Shown here one piece after another: positions 30,417 through 39,075 of a DNA stretch of 64,000 nt. Position numbers and translations under genes: made by a program. The DNA is from Nitrospirales bacterium (lineage in GTDB: Bacteria > Nitrospirota > Nitrospiria > Nitrospirales > UBA8639). The stretch spans positions 3,260,001 through 3,324,000 of the forward strand of contig JALDRJ010000002.1 of assembly GCA_031315865.1 (NCBI GenBank), written 5' to 3'. The notes under the pieces were generated by a model, which had not been told where the DNA came from, ran no database searches, and saw only the letters and a program-made list of their open reading frames with translations. Position 1 is the stretch's first letter, and each line of letters starts with the position of its first letter.

Positions 30417-30577
30417 TCAGAGCAAGAGGGCAATATTTGGATCATCATCGATGACGTGGCGAACTTTTCCATGACGATATACAATTCTTGTTGATGCAGC
30501 CACCGGTGTTAGCTTTCCCTCATATCCGGCCTCAATCTTATAACTCGGTAAAAAATCAAAGAATTTCAAATGCTGTG
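30417..30577 (-). pseudogene. Unidentified C-terminal ORF fragment
   Basis: A minus-strand frame of about 53 codons without a start ends at the TGA at 30417-30419. It reads F-F-D-F-L-P-S-Y-K-I-E-A-G-Y-E-G-K, then T-R-I-V-Y-R-H-G-K-V-R-H-V-I-D-D-D-P. The composition is protein-like and a stop lies just upstream, so it may be the tail of a lost gene. I do not recognise it. Confidence 0.3.
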
Positions 30578-30945
30578 TGACTGAAATTCCAACCTAGCGG
30601 ACGGACCATTTTTTCAGTCATGAAAGGATTGCCACACTTTCAGTAAATTACCTATATGATTGCCATGTTTTCTATGGTAACTAAGAAGAAGGATCGATCG
30701 CGCGCCACAGGCGCCTCCATGCTTTCGCCCCTATGAGGCTGGACATCGAGTAAAGAATACGGTAATGATTTTTCACAAAGTGTACCATCTGGATTTGCCC
30801 CATCGCTCTGCAACACGGATATCCCGATAAAAGGGGTTTCATCTCAAGCGCGTGTCTCGAAACCTGCCGTAGGCATTTCGTATGGTAAAAAGAGCATACG
30901 GGAATGAACGTTTTGAAGTGCGACGCGAAGCGTTCGTGTTGATGA
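30578..30945. other. Intergenic upstream of sigma-54 activator, 368 bp
   Basis: Separates the fragment mosaic from the regulator gene. I saw no convincing gene, and no -24/-12 (TGGC/TGC) pair at the right spacing on the plus strand. Confidence 0.4.
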
Positions 30946-33354
30946 ATGAACGAGTCGGAAAGCAGCAAGGTACGCGCAAACAATCTTCGTCAAATGGATC
31001 AACACGATTCAACAGCTCATGAGGCGATTGATCGACTCAGCATTATAGCCCATCGTGCTCCGGTCTTGATTCGAGTGTCAGACGATGACGGGAAATGCAC
31101 ATTCGTCAATCAGCAGTGGTTAGACTTTACGGGACGCCCCCCAGAGCAGGAGTTAGGAAATGGGTGGATGGACGGCGTGCATCCTGACGATATTCCGGCC
31201 TATCGTGAGACTTTCCAGGCTGCGGTCAACAGACAACATCCGTATACCATGGAATATCGACTCAGGCACGCCGGCACCGATTATCGATGGGTGTTGGAAA
31301 CTGGAGTTCCATGGCAGAAAACTGATCATACGATTGACGGGTATGTCAGCTCGACCATAGATATTTCCCTACGCAAGGAAGAAGAGTGCCGAATGCAACA
31401 GGCCTACACAGAACTCAAACGCCTGTGCGACGAGCAAACGGACAAGCTCACAAAAATCAGTGAATCTCAACAGCAATGGATCATTCAACGAGAGCGTGCG
31501 GAACAGATTCTTCAGCAAGTATCAGGAGGAACGACCTCAACGATTGGCCCAGCTTTTTTCCGTTCTCTTGTTGAACACGTGGCCGCCGCCTTTGAATCGC
31601 GCTACGCATTTGTGGCGGAGCTGAGGGAACGTGGTTCCCGTGTACGTACCCTCGCGTTTTGGACACCGGACGGAATTATCCCAAACACTGAATACGATAT
31701 CGCACATACGCCTTGCGAACGAATCTTAAATGGGAAAGTTTGCCATTTCCCTGAAAACGTATCCTCCCATTTCCCCCACGACCGCCACCTGGACGAATTG
31801 CAGGTAGAAAGCTATTTGGCCATTCCCATAACCGATCCATCGGAAAAAGTCATAGGGCATCTGGCGATACTCGACCACAACCCCATTTCGATTCAACCTC
31901 ACTCGTTACCGGTCCTGAAAATTTTCGCGGCGCGCGCCGCTGCGGAGCTCCAAAGGCAGTCCGCGGAGACGGCCATACGCGCGGTCAAGGAACAACTTGA
32001 GCATATCATGGCGTCTGCCATGGATGGGATCATTACCGTGGATGAACATCAGATGGTCACCGTGTTTAACCAAGCCGCCGAAAGTATGTTTCAGTGTTCC
32101 GAGAAGGACGCCATCGGGTACTCGCTTGCTCGCTTTATTCCCGAACGCTTTCGTCTGGTCCTCCAAGAATACATTCAGCGCACTGATGCCTCGCATGAGC
32201 CTCAGACTCCGGTCCCACAGCTGCCGATTCTCTACGGTCTTCGTGGCGATGGGAAGGAAATACCCCTAGAGGCGTCCCTCTCCCAAGTCAATGTGGGAGG
32301 GAAACGGTTGTTTACGATCATCCTTCGTGACCTAACCGAACGATATCGTGCAAAGGCCACGATCAATAAACTGCAACAGACGAGAAAATATCTTCAGGAG
32401 GAAATCAACACCGAGCTGAAGTTCCAGAACATGGTCGGGCAGTCTCTGGCCATGAAAAAAATCTTTAAACTCGTACAGTCCGTTGCTCCCACCGATACCC
32501 TGACCTTAGTGACCGGTGAAACAGGAACTGGCAAGGAATTACTGACTCGCGCCATCCATAACCTGAGTCACCGAAAAAAAGAGATGTTCATCAAGGTCAA
32601 TTGTGCGGCCATTCCAGCCGGGCTCATCGAAAGCGAATTGTTTGGTCATGAAAAAGGCGCCTTTACCGGCGCTATATCCCGGCATATCGGCCGGTTTGAA
32701 CTTGCTCACAAGGGTACGCTGTTTCTGGATGAGATCGGTGAGTTGCCCCTGACGCTCCAGGGGAAACTCCTCCATGTACTTGAAGCCGGGGCATTCGAAC
32801 GCGTTGGCGGAACACGGACAATCAAAGCCAATGTTCGCGTGATTGCGGCGACTAATCGGGTGTTGGCACATGCTGTGCAGCAAGGGCAGTTCCGACAAGA
32901 CCTGTTCTATCGCTTAAATGTCTTTACCCTCCATATCCCGCCGTTGCGAGATCGAAAAGAAGACATTCCCTTGCTGGCAGAATTTTTCCTGCAAATCTAT
33001 AACACAAAACTTGGCAAATCGATTACGAAAATTCCCGAATCGGTCATGGCGAGTCTCAGTGCGTATCACTGGCCCGGGAACGTGCGAGAACTTGAGCATG
33101 TGATCGAACGGGCCGTGCTCATCAGTGAAGGGACAGATCTGGCGAACGTGGAAGGATTGCACTCGTCAGTTGAGACAGCCAATCCGGGTCTTTTCCCCAC
33201 ACTCGAAGACATCGAACGAGAACATATTCTCAAGGCATTACACGTCACCAATTGGCGTATCAGCGGCCCCAAAGGGGCGGCCAAACTCTTGGGTCTTAAA
33301 CGCACAACGCTCGACTCAAAGATAGACAAACTTGGCATACAAAAAGACTCATAG
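30946..33354 (+). CDS. Sigma-54-dependent activator with PAS, GAF and PAS sensor domains
   Basis: An 802-aa cytoplasmic regulator. Order: PAS with PAC (about 25-150), coiled coil (150-190), GAF (about 200-345), second PAS (about 350-465), coiled coil, AAA+ core with Walker A G-E-T-G-T-G-K-E near 523, the sigma-54-contacting G-A-F-T-G-A near 571, Walker B L-F-L-D-E-I-G-E and the R-x-D-L-F-Y-R-L-N finger, then a Fis-type HTH (about 755-800, L-G-L-K-R-T-T-L). The layout is that of FhlA-like activators. The ATG at 30946 is close to another ATG at 30942 out of frame. It lies upstream of the extracytoplasmic gene cluster on the same strand, which it may control. Confidence 0.93.
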   Translation: MNESESSKVRANNLRQMDQHDSTAHEAIDRLSIIAHRAPVLIRVSDDDGKCTFVNQQWLDFTGRPPEQELGNGWMDGVHPDDIPAYRETFQAAVNRQHPYTMEYRLRHAGTDYRWVLETGVPWQKTDHTIDGYVSSTIDISLRKEEECRMQQAYTELKRLCDEQTDKLTKISESQQQWIIQRERAEQILQQVSGGTTSTIGPAFFRSLVEHVAAAFESRYAFVAELRERGSRVRTLAFWTPDGIIPNTEYDIAHTPCERILNGKVCHFPENVSSHFPHDRHLDELQVESYLAIPITDPSEKVIGHLAILDHNPISIQPHSLPVLKIFAARAAAELQRQSAETAIRAVKEQLEHIMASAMDGIITVDEHQMVTVFNQAAESMFQCSEKDAIGYSLARFIPERFRLVLQEYIQRTDASHEPQTPVPQLPILYGLRGDGKEIPLEASLSQVNVGGKRLFTIILRDLTERYRAKATINKLQQTRKYLQEEINTELKFQNMVGQSLAMKKIFKLVQSVAPTDTLTLVTGETGTGKELLTRAIHNLSHRKKEMFIKVNCAAIPAGLIESELFGHEKGAFTGAISRHIGRFELAHKGTLFLDEIGELPLTLQGKLLHVLEAGAFERVGGTRTIKANVRVIAATNRVLAHAVQQGQFRQDLFYRLNVFTLHIPPLRDRKEDIPLLAEFFLQIYNTKLGKSITKIPESVMASLSAYHWPGNVRELEHVIERAVLISEGTDLANVEGLHSSVETANPGLFPTLEDIEREHILKALHVTNWRISGPKGAAKLLGLKRTTLDSKIDKLGIQKDS

Positions 33355-33356
33355 TT

Positions 33357-33395
33357 TTTGCCGTTATTTCGGAAATATGCCGAAATAATGGCAAA
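33357..33395 (+). repeat. 16-bp-arm hairpin just after the sigma-54 activator gene
   Basis: TTTGCCGTTATTTCGG (33357-33372) and CCGAAATAATGGCAAA (33380-33395) pair fully in RNA with one G-U pair, over a 7-base loop. It starts two bases after the stop codon. No T run follows on either strand, so it may stabilise the mRNA end, end transcription inefficiently, or act as a dyad operator. Confidence 0.7.
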
Positions 33396-33877
33396 CATTC
33401 CTCGACTCTCCATTTTCTCCACACGTTCAAATTCGTCATAAGCTCCAATATTCATAGGCCTTTGAGGGCCATCTCAAGTGTCTTGATTCGTGGGCATTCG
33501 TATTGCTTATCCCATCTCTGCTGTGCCGCACTTCGATTCATAAAGGCCTTCAGCGCTGCGACCCCAAAATTGAGAAAAGAATTGATCCAGGCGAACGACT
33601 CTGCGTCAACAAAAAGCTCGAAAGTATTTGTATCCGCAACAGGCCATCAACACTGATGACGAATCAGCTCTCTCACGATTGTCATCATCGATGAAATTTC
33701 AACATCCTGGGCTCAAGAGCAAGAAAAGGAGGTACTCATGCCCGAGACACTAGTCGCATAAGACGGTTACCCCAAACTGGAACCGCCTTCAGATTGGATT
33801 GCCCTCACGGGTCTGAAGGATGACGAGAATGAACATGGAGAGGGTCTAATATCCAGCTTGAATACAGGAGACATATC
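33396..33877. other. Intergenic upstream of cytochrome P460 gene, 482 bp
   Basis: No intact gene. A good ribosome binding site (AAAGGAGG) precedes ATG at 33738, but that frame stops after seven codons; read through the TAA it continues for about 60 codons with no recognised motif. I saw no clear sigma-54 promoter. Possibly a decayed small gene or a leader peptide. Confidence 0.35.
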
Positions 33878-34510
33878 ATGCTTTCACGATCGTACGCTCA
33901 ATCCCTACGCACAATATTTGGAGTGGTCGGATGCCTCATGATCATTTTTGGGGTTCTATCGACTCCATCAGTCGCCAAAAGCAAAGGCGACCGCGTCTAT
34001 ACTTTCAATGACAAAGACGAACTGCTTCAACCGATGGATTGGGCCGTCCCTTCGAATTGGCGAGAAGAATGGATTTATGTCGGAACGCCAGTCACGCCAA
34101 ACGATATGAATAATGGCAAAGCCTCCTTTCCGGAGTTTCACAGCGTGTATATCCATCCGGATCATTACAACGTCTACAAAAAAACCGGAGCATTTCCCGA
34201 CGGGACGATCCTCATTAAGGAAATGACGAGCGTGGGATCGAAGCAGGCTGTCAGTGGGAGCGGCTATTTCATGGGTGAATACCTCGGCCTCGAAGCGACG
34301 ATAAAAGACTCGAAACGCTTCAAGGATGAGCCTGGAAATTGGGCCTATTTCAGTTGGACCAATCATGAGGGTGGGCCGCGGAAGAAGACAGCCAAAGCCG
34401 AACCAGCCGGAAAGTGTAACATCTGTCATCAAGCGTTTGCCAAAGATGATTGGGTCTTTACTCAGTATTATCCCGTGCTTCGAGCGGCAAAGCCTGCACG
34501 AGGAAAATAA
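33878..34510 (+). CDS. Cytochrome P460-family protein, exported, one haem
   Basis: The 210-aa product has a signal peptide (about 1-33, ending V-A-K) and a mature P460-type domain. The haem motif is C180-N-I-C183-H184 close to the C-terminus, as in known P460s. H-S-V-Y-I-H-P-D-H-Y and F-P-D-G-T-I-L-I-K-E near the middle are family landmarks, as is W-A-Y-F-S-W-T. In ammonia oxidisers cytochrome P460 uses a haem-lysine crosslink to oxidise hydroxylamine; related proteins handle other small nitrogen species. I cannot tell which substrate this one has. GGAG precedes the start. It leads a run of exported proteins. Confidence 0.88.
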   Translation: MLSRSYAQSLRTIFGVVGCLMIIFGVLSTPSVAKSKGDRVYTFNDKDELLQPMDWAVPSNWREEWIYVGTPVTPNDMNNGKASFPEFHSVYIHPDHYNVYKKTGAFPDGTILIKEMTSVGSKQAVSGSGYFMGEYLGLEATIKDSKRFKDEPGNWAYFSWTNHEGGPRKKTAKAEPAGKCNICHQAFAKDDWVFTQYYPVLRAAKPARGK

Positions 34511-34593
34511 TTCGGTTGTCATCATGAAATCTTGCAACGTTCACACAGCAATCGCATGGTCATTGCGGTAACAACTTTAGAGAGGGGGTAGTG

Positions 34594-34986
34594 ATGAAAT
34601 ATTCTGCATTCAACCTGAGTCTTCTATTCTGCCTGTTGGCAAGTGTGGCATGGGCGGAGCATCCGGGAATTGCCACGACTCATCGAGATGCAATCCAAAA
34701 CGCCATGGGAAAGCATATTGAGGAGCAAATCCGATTAAACGGCAATGGGAAATACCCGATGTTCGATCCCGAAACACGGACGCTCAAACAACTACAATTT
34801 AAAGCCTTTCACGACAGTGTGGAGGTCAAGGGAAGAAAAAACCCGTATTTCGTGAGCTGCGCAGACTTTGTCGCTGAGGATGGCACGCTCTACGATCTTG
34901 ATTTTTTCGTCTCAAAAAACTATGGCGTCGTTTCTGCCATCGTACATTCGAAGAACGGTGTCCATACGGACTATGACATCCATTAA
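34594..34986 (+). CDS. Small secreted protein of unknown function
   Basis: The 130-aa product starts at ATG after AGAGGGGGT. It has a clear signal peptide (about 1-20, cleavage after W-A-E or A-W-A) and a mature part of about 110 residues with one Cys, K-A-F-H-D-S-V-E-V-K-G and a Y-D-L-D-F-F-V strand. No haem motif. It lies 83 bp after cytochrome P460 and is followed by a strong terminator, so the two genes probably form one transcript. Function unknown; perhaps a periplasmic partner of P460. Confidence 0.75.
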   Translation: MKYSAFNLSLLFCLLASVAWAEHPGIATTHRDAIQNAMGKHIEEQIRLNGNGKYPMFDPETRTLKQLQFKAFHDSVEVKGRKNPYFVSCADFVAEDGTLYDLDFFVSKNYGVVSAIVHSKNGVHTDYDIH

Positions 34987-35099
34987 GGATGTCGTAGAGC
35001 CCGGTTACTTTCTGAGTGAGCCTACATCGATGACTGTCGCATCACATCATCGAAAGTGTCGGCACTCACCACCGTCAAATATGTAATTGTTGTATGGAT

Positions 35100-35126
35100 G
35101 AAGCTCCCCAAGCTCAGGGGAGCTTC
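35100..35126 (+). terminator. Strong hairpin after the P460 pair
   Basis: GAAGCTCCCC (35100-35109) and GGGGAGCTTC (35117-35126) pair perfectly over seven bases. AATTCCATTTTT follows, with the T run slightly delayed. Confidence 0.8.
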
Positions 35127-35288
35127 AATTCCATTTTTCAACCCATTGGCTTAGGGACGAGAACGTCAATTGAACTTGAGACTTTGAGCTAGAGCAGAGA
35201 TCGTGGGAAACATTATTAATAATAGCGGACATACGTTTTTGAGAGAACGAGGACGACATATTGAGCGACATATTAAAGGAGTACATTC

Positions 35289-36776
35289 ATGAAAATACCT
35301 GCATTCAGGCTGGGAGAGCGGACTGAGAATCATCAATGGCCATCCCATGCCTCAAGAGTCATGCCGTTGCGTGACGACAGATCCGTACGATTCAATCGTT
35401 TGATTGTCTTGGGGTTCGTTTTGCTATGGATTGGATTTCTGAGCCAATCATTGTCTGCGCATGCGGCGGAAGGGCGATTCCTGTACATCGAGAGCAATCA
35501 TGTAGATGAGGGACAAAATTCTATCGTCGCTTATTCTAGACATGCAGACGGAAAGCTTACACCATTGCCCGAGGGCCCGTTTCTGACGGGTGGAACAGGA
35601 ATCAACAATGACACCCATGGAAAGCTCGGGCCGGACGATAATGATACGCCCCTCGCCTTAAGCGAAGATGGAAAGTATTTATTCGCGGTCAACACGCATA
35701 GCAACACGATTGCCGTGTTCAAGGTATTGGAAAACGGTTCGCTGCGTCACGTGAAAGGATCTCCCTTTCCTTCGAGAGGCATCGGTCCGAATAGTCTTTC
35801 GGTCTCTGGGAATATCCTGCTTGTATCGAATCGCAATGGAGATTATCATCAATTAGAGCAGCTGCGAGGCGCGGCAAAAGCCAATTACGTTTCCTTCCGC
35901 GTGAATGACGATGGAACGCTCACGTTTCTCTCGTCCATAGACGTCGAAGGTGCCCACAAGCCGACGCAGGTGTTGTTTTCAACTCTTCATAACCGGATCG
36001 CCTTCGGGAACGATTTCCAGGTTGACGCGGATTTTGACGGAGACGGGGCACGCTCATGGCTCGCTGGCCGTGAACAGAAAGTCCAGGGGCAATTGCACGC
36101 CTTCACGCTCGATGCATCCGGGCATCTCATAGAGACCGACCGTGTGACGTTGCCTGAAACAGATCCTGGGCATCTCTACGAAGGTGCACCTGGCGTCCCT
36201 TCCCTTCCTTTGGGACTATGGGACCATCCAACCAAAAATCTCCTCTATGTAGGATTCGTCACCCGCAATGAATTAGGTGTCTTCCGTTACTCCCGCGAAG
36301 GCAAGCTGACGTTTGTCACCTCGGTCCCAAACGGCGGGCAAGACATTTGTTGGCTTCTTACCAATCGAGCCGGGACCCGTCTGTATGCGGTGAATAACCT
36401 CAACAGGCAGGAAACCAAGGACAAATCGGGATCAATTTCGATCTATGACATTTCAGGCGAGAAAGCCGAGCGGCCGGTGGAGATAGGGCGTGTTCAGACG
36501 CCCTTGCCTGGTGAGTCGTTTATCAACAATCGGATGTTTTTGCAGCCAGGGAGCACGCCCTTTCAAATGGCTCTCGATCCGACCGAAAAGTTTTTCTACG
36601 TCATCAACCAACGTATTAATCAGACGCCAGAGAACAAGAGTTCCGAAGGTAATTTTTTGCATATGTTCAAAGTCGAAGAGTCAGGTCTGTTAACGCTCGT
36701 AGATTCACGCGACTTAAGGAAGGATGGGCTTCCTAGCCACTCACGACCTCAGGGAATCGTCATCCTCGATCGGTAG
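35289..36776 (+). CDS. Exported beta-propeller protein (lactonase / YVTN type)
   Basis: A 495-aa product. A basic region of about 35 residues precedes a hydrophobic signal (about 38-60, ending A-H-A-A), so the true start may lie further in. The rest is a seven-bladed-propeller-like series with repeated units such as L-A-L-S-E-D-G-K-Y-L-F-A-V-N and M-A-L-D-P-T-E-K-F-F-Y-V-I-N, each followed by G-x-L-x-x-V-x-x-S-P-like strands. It resembles the 6-phosphogluconolactonase / YVTN superfamily, but periplasmic location argues against a pentose-phosphate role. It has its own 300-bp upstream region, so it may be a separate transcript. Confidence 0.85.
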   Translation: MKIPAFRLGERTENHQWPSHASRVMPLRDDRSVRFNRLIVLGFVLLWIGFLSQSLSAHAAEGRFLYIESNHVDEGQNSIVAYSRHADGKLTPLPEGPFLTGGTGINNDTHGKLGPDDNDTPLALSEDGKYLFAVNTHSNTIAVFKVLENGSLRHVKGSPFPSRGIGPNSLSVSGNILLVSNRNGDYHQLEQLRGAAKANYVSFRVNDDGTLTFLSSIDVEGAHKPTQVLFSTLHNRIAFGNDFQVDADFDGDGARSWLAGREQKVQGQLHAFTLDASGHLIETDRVTLPETDPGHLYEGAPGVPSLPLGLWDHPTKNLLYVGFVTRNELGVFRYSREGKLTFVTSVPNGGQDICWLLTNRAGTRLYAVNNLNRQETKDKSGSISIYDISGEKAERPVEIGRVQTPLPGESFINNRMFLQPGSTPFQMALDPTEKFFYVINQRINQTPENKSSEGNFLHMFKVEESGLLTLVDSRDLRKDGLPSHSRPQGIVILDR

Positions 36777-36904
36777 GCGCATTGTCGCGTTCTCAAAGCC
36801 AGCGAGTACGCAAAGCAATGGTGATGAATAGCGTCGTATAGACCTCGGAATTCAACGGGTGTACGAAAAATGTACGGTTAACTTATTCATGGAGGACAGT
36901 AAGC

Positions 36905-37693
36905 ATGAGAATCAAACAGATGATCGTCATAGTTGTTGCGGTACTTGCTCCAAGTTTGGGGTATGCCAATGAATCGTCCATATCGGACGTGAAGCGTGGA
37001 ATCACCCCGCATGGCTATGTCTACCAACAAGACTTTATGCCCAAAGAAACACTCGAGATTGACTTAGCAAGGACCGCGATCTTCATCACCGATCCACAGA
37101 ACGATTTCCTGTCAGAGGGAGGCGGGGCCTGGGCTTTGGTCGGAGGACAGGTCGTCTCGAGCAAAGTTGTGGAGCATGAAATACAGCTGCGGGATACGGC
37201 GAAGACCGTAGGCATTCCGGTCTTTTACTCGCCCCATATGTATACCAAAATGGATTACGCGCATTGGAAAAGCCTGAATGCGATCGACAAACTCATGTTT
37301 CAGCAGAAGATGTTCATCCAAGGCACATGGGGACATGATTTTCATCCCAAACTCAAGCCAGACGACAACACAGTGGTCATGAATTCCCATAAGGGATTGA
37401 GCAATTTTTGGACCGGCGACGCCGTAATTCAACTACGGGAATACGGTATCGAGACGATCATCATGGCGGGCATGTCCGCTAATTTGTGCGTGGAGTCACA
37501 TACCAGAGATGCCATTGAAAATGGATTTGAAGTCATTATCGTGGCGGATGCCACGGCTGGAGCTGGGCCTTACTCCAAGAAGGCAGCGCTCATCAATTAT
37601 GAATATATCGCCCATGAAGTCGTCACGACGGATCAAATCATCAAGCGGCTGCTTGCAGCGAAGAAAATGAAAGATGCCAGCGCGACGAAATAA
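36905..37693 (+). CDS. Exported isochorismatase-family cysteine hydrolase
   Basis: The 262-aa product has a signal peptide (about 1-22, ending Y-A-N) and a complete isochorismatase-like hydrolase domain. The catalytic triad is visible: D63 in I-T-D-P-Q-N-D-F, K163 in S-H-K-G-L-S and C195 in S-A-N-L-C-V-E-S. Relatives cleave isochorismate, nicotinamide, N-carbamoyl amines, biuret or other C-N bonds, and almost all are cytoplasmic. Export is unusual and suggests a small amide-type substrate in the periplasm. It sits between the propeller and the haem lipoprotein on the same strand with a GGAGG-type site upstream. Confidence 0.9.
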   Translation: MRIKQMIVIVVAVLAPSLGYANESSISDVKRGITPHGYVYQQDFMPKETLEIDLARTAIFITDPQNDFLSEGGGAWALVGGQVVSSKVVEHEIQLRDTAKTVGIPVFYSPHMYTKMDYAHWKSLNAIDKLMFQQKMFIQGTWGHDFHPKLKPDDNTVVMNSHKGLSNFWTGDAVIQLREYGIETIIMAGMSANLCVESHTRDAIENGFEVIIVADATAGAGPYSKKAALINYEYIAHEVVTTDQIIKRLLAAKKMKDASATK

Positions 37694-37803
37694 TAAGAGA
37701 GTTGATCGCTGACACGCGGTGACGACATGGTGTGTCTGGCGCCGGGCCACCATGTCGCCTCGTAGATCAATCGGGAAGAGCTGACCATACAGGAAGGCTG
37801 CTT

Positions 37804-38964
37804 ATGCGCTATGCAATTTTGATTCTTGGACTCCTTGTCGTGGCATGTACGCCCACAACAGAAACGGTTGGCGTACGTGACGCCCAAAATCAATTTTCTG
37901 AGGGCTGGGATAAGGACAAAGCGGCAGAATGGCTGGATGCTCGCGCGGATTGGTGGCTCCACGCGGAACGGACTCAACGAGTCACAGACGAGCAGGGGAG
38001 CGTTGCCTGCTTTGGATGCCACACGGTTCATACGTACACGTTCGTGCGTGCAGATTTGGCGCCGGGAACCGGTTCAGTGCCGCACATCATGAATACTATC
38101 GCGCGGCGTCTCGCCGCAGGCGTCAATGTCCCCCCCTGGAACGTAAAGCCTGAAGGCCGAGAACAGCAGTCTCGCGGATCCGAAGCGATTAATGCCGCAT
38201 TGTTATTGGCGTATCAAGAGGCCCGTTCCGGAGCCGCACAGCCTTCAGACAGACTGTTGACCGCATTCGACCGGCTTTGGCACTGGCAACGACTGGATGG
38301 TGGATGGGATTGGTTTAATTTTTCTTTTGAACCTTTGGCGACTATCGAAGCCCAACACTTCGCGGCCTGTCAAGCCGCTATTGCCGTTGGAATCGCCCCA
38401 GGCTATTACTCGGATGATTCCGCGAGTCCCGAACTCAGGCGCCATGTCGAGATGCTTCGAACGTGGGTACACAACTCTCGCAACAAAGAGAATCTTTTCG
38501 GCGAAGCCTGGCTGCTCAGAGCATCGACGAAACTCAGCGGGCTTCTCGAACCAGGAGAGCGGACAGAAATCGTTGAGAGGCTGTTAGAGAAACAGGTGAC
38601 CGAAGGTGAGGACTCCGGCGCATGGATGCTCTATAACCTCAACCGCTGGAAATATAGTCAAAGCGCGCCTCCTGCCATCCCACGAGATCTGCTCCCAGAG
38701 GCACGAAAGCCTGATCCATACTCGACTGGAATGATAAGCGCGATTCTTATGGACTACGGTGTTCCGGTCGATCATCCCTCAATTATCACAGCTATCGCAT
38801 GGTTAAAGGCCCATCAACAGGACGACGGTTCATGGAGAGCTTATTCAATCAATAAGATTCGCGATAAGGATGATATCGCCTATCTCTTCATGAGCGACGA
38901 GGCAACAGCATGGGCGGCCCTGGCCCTCCTGGAGTTCGAGCGAAGAGGTGGTAAAGGAGTATAG
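37804..38964 (+). CDS. Lipoprotein with a haem c motif and alpha/alpha-toroid-like body
   Basis: Started at ATG 37804 behind AGGAAGG, the 386-aa product has a lipoprotein signal ending V-V-A-C. One haem c motif C69-F-G-C72-H73 stands in a short N-terminal segment. The remainder (about 110-386) is rich in helices with repeated W/G motifs such as L-D-G-G-W-D-W-F and Q-Q-D-D-G-S-W-R-A-Y. This Q-x-x-D-G-S-W pattern is that of terpene cyclase / prenyltransferase toroids. The cyclase acid motif D-x-D-D is not evident, so this is probably the fold and not the activity. I know no named family with this combination. Confidence 0.75.
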   Translation: MRYAILILGLLVVACTPTTETVGVRDAQNQFSEGWDKDKAAEWLDARADWWLHAERTQRVTDEQGSVACFGCHTVHTYTFVRADLAPGTGSVPHIMNTIARRLAAGVNVPPWNVKPEGREQQSRGSEAINAALLLAYQEARSGAAQPSDRLLTAFDRLWHWQRLDGGWDWFNFSFEPLATIEAQHFAACQAAIAVGIAPGYYSDDSASPELRRHVEMLRTWVHNSRNKENLFGEAWLLRASTKLSGLLEPGERTEIVERLLEKQVTEGEDSGAWMLYNLNRWKYSQSAPPAIPRDLLPEARKPDPYSTGMISAILMDYGVPVDHPSIITAIAWLKAHQQDDGSWRAYSINKIRDKDDIAYLFMSDEATAWAALALLEFERRGGKGV

Positions 38965-39075
38965 GCCGCATTTTCTTCTCCTCACGGTGTCGCGAGTCCC
39001 AGGGGTAGTTTCTCCCGCAATCGTCAATCATTGGGCCACTGAAAGAACTATAAAGATTATGAAAGGAACGTTCTT

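Noticed and set aside
33738-33886. Small gene behind a good ribosome binding site upstream of cytochrome P460
   Set aside because: It stops after seven codons and the read-through sequence has no recognisable motif; kept only as a note.
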